This document shows, in pieces, positions 53,071-63,174 of a stretch of DNA of 64,000 bases. The DNA comes from Epiperipatus broadwayi (lineage: Eukaryota > Onychophora > Udeonychophora > Euonychophora > Peripatidae): assembly GCA_028023455.1 (NCBI GenBank), contig JAQFVV010006215.1, positions 6,555,230-6,619,229 on the forward strand. Direction: 5' to 3'. Every line of letters begins with the position of its first letter. Within the stretch, counting starts at the first letter, position 1. A program made the position numbers and the translations under genes. The notes below the pieces were generated by a model. That model was not told the origin of the DNA, ran no database searches, and saw only the letters and a list, made by a program, of their open reading frames with translations.

Positions 53071-54420
53071 TCAAATTATAGTATTGTACACTACCTTTTC
53101 TCCGGTTATCTTTGAGCCTTCAAATGCAGCCAAGTTACAAATTCCTCAAAATTGATTTATTTTAATACTTTAACATGGCTGTTTAGTATAATATAGCTAC
53201 TTCTAGCTAAAGATATCAAACTCAGCAAAAAAATTTATTCCAATTATATTATGTACACTAGCTTTTTGCCAGCGGCCCTGAGCCTTCAAATGTGGACAGG
53301 TTACAAATTCCTCAAAATTGATTAATTTTAAAACTTTAACATGGCCATTTAGTATAATTTAGCTAGTGCTAGCTAAATATAACAAAATCAGCAAAAAAAT
53401 TCATTGAAATTTTAGTGTTGTACACTAGTTTTTCTCAAATCATTTTAAGCTCTCAAATAGACCTAGGTTACAAATTTTTGGCAATTGATGAATTTTAAAA
53501 CTTTAACATGGCTCTTTAGTATAATTTAGGTAGTTCTAGCTAAATATAAGAAAATCAGCAGCAAAATTCATTCAACATACAGTAATGAATTCTAGCTTTT
53601 TCTTAAATCGTTTTTAGCTTTCAAATGCAAGTAGGTTACAAATTTTTCTAAATTGATAATTTTTTATACTTTAACATGGCAGTTAATATAATTTAGCTAG
53701 TTCTAGCTCAACATAAAAAATAAGCAAAAAAATTCATTCAAAGTATAGTATTGTACACTAGCTTTTCTTTAGCGGGCTTTGAGCCTTCAAATGCAGCCAG
53801 GTTACAAAATCCTCAAAATTGATGAATTTTAATACTTTAACATGGCAGTTTAGTATAATTTAGCTAGTTCTAGCTAAATAAAAAAAAATCAGCAAAAAAA
53901 TTCATTACCAATATAGTATTGTAGACTACCTTTTTCCTAAATCGTTTTAAGCTCTCAAATGCAACTAAGTTACAAATATTTGAAAATTAATATATTTTAA
54001 TATTTTAACATGACAGTTTAATATAATTTAGCTAGTTCTAGCTAAATATAACAAAATCAGCAAAAAATTCATTCAAAATATAGTATTGTAAACTAGCATT
54101 TATCCAGAGGCATTTGAGATTTCAAATGAGGCTAGGTTACAAATTCCTCAAAAATGATAAATTTTAATATTTTAACATGGCAGTTTAGTATAATTTAGCT
54201 AGTTCTAGCTAAATCTAACAAAATCAGCCAAAAAAATTCAATCAAATTATAGTAAAGTACACTAACAATTCCTAGGAGTTTTTGAGCCTTCAAATGTGGC
54301 CAGGTTACAAATTCCTCAAAATTGATTAATTTTAATACTTGAACATGGCAGTTTAATATAATTTAGCTTGTTCTAGCTAAATTTATCAAAAATAATGAAA
54401 AAATTCAATCAAAATATAGT

Positions 54421-55373
54421 TCACTGAGTGTCCTTTTACGTGGATTTATTTAATGTGATTTGAAGTTACGAAATTGACAATTTTCTGGAAGTCAAACTCC
54501 GATAATGTGCTATTACTTTAAATAATAAATTTCGCATGTATTAAAAGTAATAGCACATTATTGGAATTAGACTTTTATCTGGGTAATTTCAATATTTTCA
54601 GTGCTTTATAATAGTAAGATTTTATGCAATAATAAAATTAAAATCACGACTTCCACATTTTATGTAAACACACATTATATTTTACAAAATTATAATGTAA
54701 ATTTGTTCAAACAATGTGCATGTTAATATTACATTTTAAATCACATTCTGTGTTGCTTTTTAAAAGAAAACATAATCAATTATTAATCATTTACTATCTG
54801 CAAGTTTATTTTTAAAAAGGGAGTAATAGCAGTAGGCACAATTAAATATGAAAATTAAAAAATTAAAGACAAAAATTAGAATTTAATTTTTAGTTGTTAG
54901 AAGAATTACTAATTAAGTTGTCACCAGAAAATGATTAACACAATGTAAGAGTGACGTTGGCAATAATTGTATTTCTTCTTGTGAAAAATCTGACTTTACC
55001 ACTTTGTAAATGAAGCTGTTTATCGGCAAATAGTGATAATAATTAAAATATGTACAAAAAAAAGTAAATTACTGTAAATTATGCATAAAAATATATTGTT
55101 TTCAATAATATTAAATATTATAGTTAAAAAAAGTTTGTCTTGTATCAATTTTGTTCAAATATAAAAAATTTTATCAGTCATATTTTATTTCCTTATTTTT
55201 TTTCTTGCACAAATTTTAAAGTAATTTTATGGTGCAGCTTTGCTTTTACACAATTTTTGAAAAATCAGACCATATTCCCCCTTTTTCACAGGAACTTACT
55301 TCTATTTTTGTGCAATTTTGTTTGTGCGTGTTTTTTGAGGAACATATTTATCATGTAAAATAAGATCCAGGTG
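54421..55373. mobile_element. Unclassified about 0.95-kb insertion in the satellite
   Basis: The array stops after AAAATATAGT at 54420 and resumes in phase at TATTTTACACTAG (about 55,374), so a foreign segment was inserted without loss of satellite phase. The insert is very AT-rich and has no satellite similarity. Possible ends are CACTGAGTGTCCTTTTACG on the left and, on the opposite strand, CACCTGGATCTTATTTTAC on the right; these are only weakly similar, and I see no convincing target-site duplication. A 72-codon open frame (55,140-55,358) is hydrophobic low-complexity sequence with no recognised domain. It is most likely a non-autonomous transposon of unknown class. Confidence 0.6.
54489..54574. 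repeat. Hairpin inside the 0.95-kb insertion
   Basis: Arms at about 54,489-54,521 and 54,542-54,574 are near-perfect complements. AATGTGCTATTACTTT on the left pairs with AAAGTAATAGCACATT on the right. The loop is about 20 bp. Confidence 0.75.
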
Positions 55374-55545
55374 TATTTTACACTAGTTTTTTCTAAATTA
55401 TTTTAAGCTCTCAAATGTGACTAGGTTACAAATTCCTCGAAATTGATGAATTTTAATACTTTGACAATGCAGCTTAGTACAATTTAGTTAGTTCTAGCTA
55501 AATATAACAAAATCAGCAAAACATTCATTCAAAATATATTATTGT

Positions 55546-55680
55546 ACACTAGATTTTCTCTAGCAGGCTTTGACCCTTCAAATGCTGCCAGGTTACAAAT
55601 TCCTCAAGATTGATGAATTTTAATACTTAAACTTGGCAGTTTAGTATAGCAAAAAAAATTCATTCAAAATATAGTATTGT
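55546..55680 (+). repeat. Short (135-bp) monomer with the same 34-bp deletion, copy 3
   Basis: TTTAGTATA joins directly to GCAAAAAAAATTC at 55648/55649, the same joint as at 49,040 and 52,889. The following monomers also match those after the other copies (CTACCTAATGATAAC, CCAGCTGCCTTTGAGCC). Confidence 0.8.
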
Positions 55681-56337
55681 ACATTAGCTTTTTTCTGAAA
55701 TGTTTTAATTTCTCAAATGCAACTAGGTTACAAATTCCTTAAAATTGATAAATTTTAATATTTTAACATGGCAGTTTAGTATAATTTAGCTAGTTCTACC
55801 TAATGATAACAAAATCGGAAAAAATTCATTCAAATTATAGTATTGTACACTAGCTTTTTTCCAGCTGCCTTTGAGCCTTCAAATGCAGCCAAGTTACAAA
55901 TTTCTTAAAATTGATGAATTTTAATAGTTTAACATCGCAGTTTAGTATAATTTAGCTAGTTCTAGCTAAATATAACAAAATCAGGAAAAAAATTCATTCA
56001 AATTATAGTATTGTACACTGGATTTTTTCCAGTGGCCCTGAGCCTTCAAATGTGGCCCGGTTACAAATTTCTCAAAACTGATGAATTTTAATACTTTAAC
56101 TAGCAGTTTATTATAATTTAGCATGTTCTAACTAAATTTATTAAAATCAGCCACAAAATCTATTCAAAATATAGGATTGTACACTAGTTTTTCCTAAATC
56201 CTTTTAAGCTGTCAAATGCAACTAAGTTACAAAGTTTTCAAAATTGTTGAATTTTAATACTTTAACATGGCAGTTTAGTATAATTTAGGTAGTGCTACCT
56301 AAATAGAACAAGATCAGCAAAAAATTCATTCACAATA

Positions 56338-56345
56338 TAGTATTG
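56338..56345. repeat. Target-site duplication, left copy (TAGTATTG)
   Basis: TAGTATTG directly precedes the element end GGTACTTGTGAC. The identical octamer follows the other end, and normal monomers contain it once (ATATAGTATTGTACACTAG). Confidence 0.9.
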
Positions 56346-56720
56346 GGTACTTGTGACTTTTGACCCATGTGGCCACCAGAGGCGCTGGTCAGTGTCAACC
56401 ACAAAAATACTTACAGTAAAGGCCCCAAATGCCACATTGCAAATTTCAGCCAAAAGATGGCACTGTTCACAATGCATAAGCACAGTAACATTCCACCAGC
56501 TGGCTGGAAGCAAAGCTGCCCGATTGGTGGCAATGGTCACAATGCATAATCCCATTTTGCTTCCATCATCTGCTACCAGCAGATACCAAAAAGCAAGGTG
56601 GTGCTGAGTGCCATAAGCACATCTAGCTTATGTGTCATCTGCTAACAGTGACTACCAAGATTCTAGCCCACTATGTGGCGCTGTTTCTCCACAGTTACAC
56701 ACGGAAAAACTATACACTGA
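56346..56720. repeat. Less AT-rich left tip of the palindrome
   Basis: This tip differs in composition from the inner arm. Internal motifs recur: CACAATGCATAA occurs at about 56,468 and 56,538, and CTGCTACCAGCAGATACCAA near 56,570 resembles CTGCTAACAGTGACTACCAA near 56,640. Its overlapping open frames (56,295-56,607, both strands) are by-products of this composition and are interrupted or altered in the other arm. Confidence 0.7.
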
Positions 56721-57778
56721 TAGAGTTTATGTACATACTATTTAAAATATGAATGGCATATAATGTGCAGGTGTGAATAATTAAGAAGCTACAACTAGTT
56801 AAATATTCTTTCAAACTTAATAGTATCACATGCTATTTCACAGTTTTATAAATGGACATATTTTTAATTTTTTTTTTTTTAAAAATCGATCTTTTTTTTT
56901 AATTATTTACTTTATGCCAAAATGTTATATATAAGTTGAGTGGTGAAATTTGCTATCATGGCCGCTTGAATGGTATCATAGATTTGCATGTGAAAGTATG
57001 CTAAAATTATCACGAAGAAATCCTCATAATTATTCATAAAGTATTTTATTAATCTATAAGTCAATTCTAAATTTAAAAATCAATCTTTTTTTTAATTATT
57101 TACTCTAAAAGTGGTTGTTGTTTTTTTAAATTAAAAAAAATGTAATTTTTACAACAATCAGTTTTTTTTTAAAAAAAAGATAATTCCTCCCCCCTTCTTT
57201 CAAAACTAGAGACATTCCAAAGATAAAATCTAACATATTAATAGGGGCTTTACTAATGAATAGCTATGGTCAACTAGTGAATTGGATTGATTTAATGAGA
57301 CAGAAACTGATATATGATGAAATATATTTATTGACAATTTCATATATACTTGATATAACTGATTACTTAGCATTGGATAATGCATGCAGGCATTTTATTT
57401 ACTAAATAACATTACTCTAGGGTAGTCCATTTAGCAAAATAAATTTGTGGCTGTTATTTCATTGCGCTAATTTTATGCTATATAACAAATCACTATATTC
57501 CACTTATTAGTTATGCCCTTTCATCATCAGTTCGAGTGGCTATTATACATGTAATCAAACCAAGTCTGGAGTGAAGTTTAATAATACATCCAATTATGAT
57601 AAATTTATATATTAAATATGGGCATATAAAGCCTTACAGATAGCTTTAGATCGAACGGGTTTTCAAGAATGCTTCTGTTCAATGCCGAAGATTGCATATT
57701 ATGGAGGTAGAGTTGGCTATAAAGATTTTATTAATACGCTATGCACAAGTAAAATATAATAATAAAGTGGCTCCATCT

Positions 57779-57954
57779 TATATATATATATATAAAACAG
57801 TACAACAATAAATTATTGATAAATTTCACATCCGCCAAGCCGAATTATATTATAAATTAAATACCATACATTAAATGAACACTAGTTTTGTCAGCTTGAT
57901 TAAAAGAGCCAACTCTTCTGTAGCATGAGAAATACATATATGCTACTGACGGAA

Positions 57955-57987
<33 letters not shown>

Positions 57988-57988
57988 A
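57779..57988. repeat. TA and CA microsatellites in the left arm
   Basis: A TA run lies at about 57,779-57,794 and a TA run followed by CA repeats at about 57,955-57,986. The right arm has TA runs at about 61,403-61,421 and 61,235-61,245, at mirrored positions but with different lengths. Confidence 0.75.
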
Positions 57989-59515
57989 ACTTCACTATAT
58001 CCCGTTCAATCTCTTAGTTATGTATAATTAATAAACTTTTAAAGGGAGAATGTATATTTAAGGAACTTACGAATATTTTAATAAGAGAAATATACTTATG
58101 ATTACACTCCAGGCTAGTTTAATCTTTACTAACGTAATAATTAAAGGTTGAGAGTTTGGATTTATAAGCCACATTTTATATTTACATTAATTATTTACTA
58201 AATGAAAAAATAATAACGAGTACAAAAGGTCACCATTATTTATTAGTTAGGGGTTCGAAACGGAGCGCTAAATGACAATATAATGAATACAATATGAAGA
58301 TTTTAAAAATATCTTCAAGAAGTATATATTTTGTAACTAAATGCGTGCCATTTCAAGACAGGCATAATTAATAAAAACTAAAATAAGGAAGAGAGAAATA
58401 ATTATAACTGCAGTGATTAAGTTATATAGTAAAACAAGAAATTAATAAAGGAAATTAACAAAAGTATGTCATTTATAGTATTGAAATATTATTAAGATTT
58501 TTAGAAAGAGTTTACAATATAGTTAGCTAACCTGATTTTGAAGCAATAATGATTATTTTGCATTTTTCACAGAGCTCTGCGATTTTAATAATTTTAAAAC
58601 AAAGTTGAGTTCTTTGGCAGCTTATGACATCTTCTCTTTAGTTGGAAGACGATTTATTATGGTATTCCTAAAGCTGGAGTAGTTGAACTTGAATGAAGGT
58701 GAGTTCTTTTAATGGCTTATGGCATTGTCTATATATTATAAGCTTGTTAAGGCAACGTTGGTTGCTGCTCCTGCCTTGGATGGATCAAATTCTGACATTC
58801 CAACACAGCAAAGACACCAAATTTTTGCCTGACTAGCAGGCCTGCTATAAATTAACAAATTTTTAGCTTCTCGTAGTAACAACTCTTCAAAAGCAAGATG
58901 GAGTATCTTTTCTGCTAGTCTATTTATATATTTCCACCTTTTTGGAATTTCATTTGCCTCAGGACCAATCGACTTTTAATTAAACAAAATCATATAATCT
59001 AATTTCTACTACTGATAAAGTCTCTGAGATGTTATATTTAATTTACTTAAAAAAATTATTAAAACATATAAATTATATAATTTTGATTCTAATTTCATTA
59101 ATTAAACTTCTTTTTAGGTGTTATAAAATGTTATGGCTTAGCAGATAGTAACGGTATTATGAGTTAATGATAACATCTTTTGATGAAAGAAATTCAATCA
59201 GTAAACTAGATTTTACTTTTACAGGTGGGGTCACTAATTGATTTCTTGTTTACACAAAATTCCCATTTCTGATTATAAACCGATGACTTTTATTTTAACT
59301 AGATATAAATAACTTTTAACATATTTTTTTTTGTATTAATTATTTAAAAAAAGCAAATTTGACAGATCTTATAAAAAATACTTTAGTTTCAGTTATATCT
59401 ATTAAACTTTAAATCAGAAAACTGTAAATATATTATAAAGAAAACATTTTACATTATTTTTATTTAATCTTAAATATTATATGTACAAATCATTATGCCA
59501 TAATTTCATGGTTTA

Positions 59516-59620
59516 AATTATCCATCCACATACGAATATAATACAAATATAAAATTTAGATTTGACTAAGTCAATTCTAAATTTTATATTTGTATTATAT
59601 TCGTATGTGGATGGATAATT
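59516..59620. repeat. Perfect 43-bp-arm hairpin at the centre of the palindrome
   Basis: Positions 59,516-59,558 and 59,578-59,620 are exact reverse complements. The 19 bp between them are almost self-complementary as well: TTGACT at 59,562-59,567, A at 59,568, AGTCAA at 59,569-59,574. The symmetry therefore runs to the central base with one mismatch. A partial duplicate of the right half follows at about 59,624-59,692 and accounts for the 60-bp difference in arm lengths. Confidence 0.9.
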
Positions 59621-62475
59621 TGAATTTTATATTTGTATTATATTCGTAAGTTATATTTGTAATTTATTTGTATGTGGATGGATAATTTAAACCATCAAAT
59701 TATGGCATAATGATTTGTACATATAATATTTAAGATTAAATAAAAATAATGTAAAATGTGTTCTTTATAATATATTTACGGTTTTCTGATTTAAAGTTTA
59801 ATAGATATAACTGAAACTAAAAAAATTTTTTATAAGATCTGTCAAATTTGCTTTTTTTAAAATAAACAATATAAAGAAAATATGTTAAATGTTATTTATA
59901 TCTAGTTAAAAAAAAAGTCATCGGTTTATAATTAAAAATGGGAATTTTGTGTAAACAAGAAATTAATTAGTGACCACACCTGTAAAAGTAAAATCTAGTC
60001 TACTGGTTGAATTTGTTTCAACAAAAGATGTTATCATTTAATCATAATATCATTACTATCTGCTAAGCCATAACATTTTATAACACCTAAAAGGAAATTT
60101 AATTAATGAAATTGGAATCAAAATTATATAATTTATATGTTTTAATAATTTTTTAAGTAAATTAAATATAACACCTCGAAGACTTTATCAGTAGTAGAAA
60201 TTAGATTATATGATTTTGTTTAATTAAAAGTCGATTGGTCCTGAGACAAACAAAATTCCAAAGAGGTGGAAATATATAAATAGGCTAGTGGAAAAGATAC
60301 TCCATCTTGCTTTTGAAAAGCTGTTACTACAAGAAGCTGAAAATTTGTTAATTTATCTAGGGCCTGCTAGTCAGGCAAAAATTTTTTGCCTTTGCCATGA
60401 TGGAACGTCAGAATTTGATCCATCCAAGATAGGAGCAACAACCAACGTTGCCTTAACAAGCTTATAATAAATAGAAGATGCCATCAGCCATTAAAAGAAC
60501 TCACCTTCGTTCAAATTCAACTACTCCAACTCCAGCTATAGGAATACCATCTTAAATTGTCTCCCAACTAAATAGAAGATGCCATAAGCCACCAAAGAAC
60601 TCACCTTCATTCTAGCTCGAGTATCTATTTTAAAATTATTAAAATTGCAGAGATCTGTGTAAAATTCAAAATAATCATTATTGCTTCAAAATCAGGTTAG
60701 TTAACTATATTGTAAACTCTTTCTCAAATGTCTTATCAATAATATTTCAATTCTATAAATAACATACTTTTGTTAATTTCCTTTATTATCTTCTTGTTTT
60801 GCCATATAACTTCATCACTGCCATTACATTTATTTCTCTCTTCCTTATTTTAGTTATTATTAATTATGCCTGTCTTGAAACGGTGCTCAATACTTTTTGA
60901 AGATATTTAAAATCTTCATATTGTATTAATTATAGCATCATTTAGTGCTCCGTTTTGAACCCCTAATTTATAAATAATGGTGACCCTTTGTACTCGTTAT
61001 TATTTTTTCATTTAGTAAATACTTAATGTAAATATAAAATGTGGTTTATAAATCCAAACTTTGAAACTTTAATTATTATGTTACTAAAGATTAAACTAGC
61101 CTGGAGTGTAATCATAAGTTAATTTTTCTTATTAAAGTATTCGTAAGTCCCTTAAATATACTTTCTCCTTTTAAAAGTTTATTAATTATACATAACTAAG
61201 AGATTGAACAGGATAAAGTAACGTTTGTGTATAAATATATATATTCCCGTCAGTAGCATATATGTATTTCTCATGCTACAGAAGAGTTGGCTCTTTTAAT
61301 CAAGTTGACAAAACTAGTGTTCATTTAATGTATAGTATTGAATTTATAATATACTTTGGCTTGGTGGATGTGAAATTTATTATTATTTTATAATTGTGCT
61401 GTTTATATATATATATATATAAGATGGAGCCAATTTATTATTATATTTTACTTGTGCATAGTGTATTAGTAAAATCTTTATAGCCAACTCTACCTCTATA
61501 ATATGCAATCTTCAGCGTTGAACAGAAGCATTCTTGAAAACCCGTTGGATCTAAAGCTATCTGTGAGGCTTTATATGCCCATATTTAATATATAAATTTA
61601 TCATAATCGGATGTATTATTAAACTTCACTCCATTCTTGGTTTGATTACATGTATAATAGCCACTCGACCTGATAATGAAAGGGCATTACTAATAAGTGG
61701 AATGTAGTGATTTATTATATAGCATAAAATTAGCACAATTAAATAATAGCCACAAATTTATTTTGCTAAATGGCCTACCCTAGAGTAATGTTGTTTAGTA
61801 AATAAAATGCCTGCGTGCATTATCCAACACTAAGTAATGGGTTATATCAAGTATATATAAAATTGTCAATAAATATAATTCATCATATATCAGTTTCTGT
61901 ATCATTAAATCAATCCAATTCACTAATTGACCATAGCTATTCATTAGTAAAGCCCCTATTAATATATTAGATTTTATCTTTGGAATGTCTCTAGTTTTGA
62001 AGGAAGGGGGGGAATTACCTTTTTTTAAAAAAAACAACCGATTGTCGTAAAAATTACATTTTTTTTTAATTTAAAAAAAACAACCACTTTTAGAGTAAAT
62101 AATTAAAAAAAAGATCGATTTTTAAATTTAGAGTTGACTTATAAATTAATAAAATATTTTATGAATAATTATAAGGATCTCTACGTGATAATTTTAACGT
62201 ACTTTCGTATGCAAATCTATGATACCATTCAAGCAGCCATGATAGCAAATTTCACCAATCGACTTATATATAACATTTTGACATAGAGTAAATAATTAAA
62301 AAAAAGATTGATTTTTTAAAAAAAAATAATTCAAAAATACATCCATTTATTAAGCTGTGAAATAGCATGTGAGACTATTAAGTTTGAAAGAATATTTAAA
62401 TAGTTGTAGCTTCTTAATTATTCACACCTGCACCTTATACGCCATTCATATTTTAAGTAGTATGTACATAAACTC

Positions 62476-62850
62476 TATCAGTGCATAGTTTTTCCATGTG
62501 TAACCGTGGACAAACAGCGCCACATAGTGGGATAGAACCTTGGTAGTTGCTGTTAGCAGACAACACATAAGCTACATGTGTTTACAGCAATCAGTGCCAC
62601 CTAGGTTCTTGGTATCTGCTGGTAGCAGACGATGTAAGCTAAATGGGCTTATGCACTGCTACCTGCGCCACCATTCAGGCTGCTTTGCTAGCAGCCAGCT
62701 GGTGGAATGTTCCTGTGCTTATGCTTTGTGAACAGCACCATCTTTCAGCTAAAATTTGCAATGCTGCATTTGGGGCCTCTACTCTATGTATTTCTGTGGT
62801 TGACTTTGACCAGCACCTCTAGTGGCTACATGGGTCAAGTCACAAGTACC
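62476..62850. repeat. Less AT-rich right tip of the palindrome
   Basis: This is the inverted counterpart of 56,346-56,720. Shared blocks include the complement of CCACTATGTGGCGCTGTTT, TCTGCTGGTAGCAGA, CAGCTGGTGGAATGTT and TTGGGGCCT. Point differences and small indels separate the two tips (for example a 2-bp indel in the first 20 bp), so the arms have been diverging for some time. Confidence 0.8.
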
Positions 62851-62858
62851 TAGTATTG
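62851..62858. repeat. Target-site duplication, right copy (TAGTATTG)
   Basis: It immediately follows the element end CACAAGTACC, and the satellite resumes in phase as TAGTATTGTACACTAGC. Confidence 0.9.
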
Positions 62859-63026
62859 TACACTAGCTTTTTCCTAAATCGTTTTAAGCTCTCAAATGCA
62901 ACTAGGTTACAAATATTTCAAAATTGATGTATTTTAATATTTTAACATGACAGTTTAATATAATTTAGCTAGTTCTAGCTAAATATAACAAAATCAACAA
63001 AAAATTCATTCAAATTATAGTATTGT

Positions 63027-63174
63027 ACAATAGCATTTTTCCAGAGGCATTTGAGCCTTTAACTGGAACCCTTCAAATGTGGCCAGGTCACAAATTCCTC
63101 AAAATTGATTAATTTTAATACTTTAACATGACAGTTTAGTATAGCAAAAAAATTCATTCAAAATATAGTATTGT
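63027..63174 (+). repeat. Short monomer with the same 34-bp deletion, copy 4
   Basis: GTATA joins GCAAAAAAATTC at 63143/63144, as in the three copies upstream. This one is 148 bp because it carries a short extra stretch near 63,060 (AACTGGAACCCTTC). Confidence 0.75.

Larger units (their letters stand above)
44561..54420 (+). repeat. 168-bp satellite array, family B, main block
   Basis: About 58 monomers in the same orientation and phase as family A, but with different landmarks: ACACTAGCTTTTTTCC (in many copies followed by TAAATCGTTTTAAGC), GAGCCTTCAAATGCGGCCAG, TCCTCAAAATTGATGAATTT, ACATGGCAGTTTAGTATAAT, CTAGCTAAATATAACAAAAT and CAGCAAAAAAATTCATTC. A perfect dyad, ATTTAGCTAG and CTAGCTAAAT separated by TT, lies in most copies. 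Two head types alternate: one with CCAGCGGCCTTTGAGCC, the other with CCTAAATCGTTTTAAGCTC. Divergence between monomers looks greater than in family A. Confidence 0.92.
55374..56345 (+). repeat. Family B array between the two insertions
   Basis: About six monomers continue the phase and orientation of the main family B block (GTTTAGTATAATTTAGCTAG, CTAGCTAAATATAACAAAAT). One is the 34-bp-deletion type. The segment ends with the left copy of the 8-bp duplication flanking the large palindrome. Confidence 0.9.
56346..62850. mobile_element. Giant spacerless foldback element (6.5-kb palindrome)
   Basis: The ends are GGTACTTGTGACTT and, inverted, AAGTCACAAGTACC. The left arm (56,346-59,567) and right arm (59,569-62,850) are inverted copies over their whole length. 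Matched landmarks include AAACTCTATCAGTG/CACTGATAGAGTTT near the tips, GAATAGCTATGGTCAA (about 57,258) against its complement (about 61,930), and CTGATTTTGAAGCAATAATG (about 58,532) against 60,680. Identity looks near 85% at the tips and about 95% further in. Inner arms are AT-rich; the tips are not. No transposase is visible, so mobility would need enzymes in trans. An exact 8-bp duplication flanks it. Such duplications occur in hAT, P, Merlin and some other DNA transposon groups, but the tips match no family I can name. An internal A2-like satellite is absent. Confidence 0.88.

Noticed and set aside
54411-55380. Helitron or CACTA assignment for the 0.95-kb insertion
   Set aside because: The left end begins with TCACTG, but there is no CTRR end, no matching CACTA-type terminus and no clean 2-3-bp duplication.
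56295-56607. Open frames of 60-86 codons at the left tip of the palindrome
   Set aside because: They overlap on both strands, one starts in satellite sequence, and the other arm does not keep the same frames. They reflect the lower AT content of the tip.
62540-62731. 63-codon open frame in the right tip of the palindrome
   Set aside because: The mirrored sequence in the left tip has indels and different frames, and no domain is recognisable.
56346-62850. Assembly artefact from collapsing a hairpin read into a false palindrome
   Set aside because: The arms differ at many positions and by small indels, and an exact 8-bp target duplication flanks the element. A read-through artefact would give nearly identical arms and no duplication.
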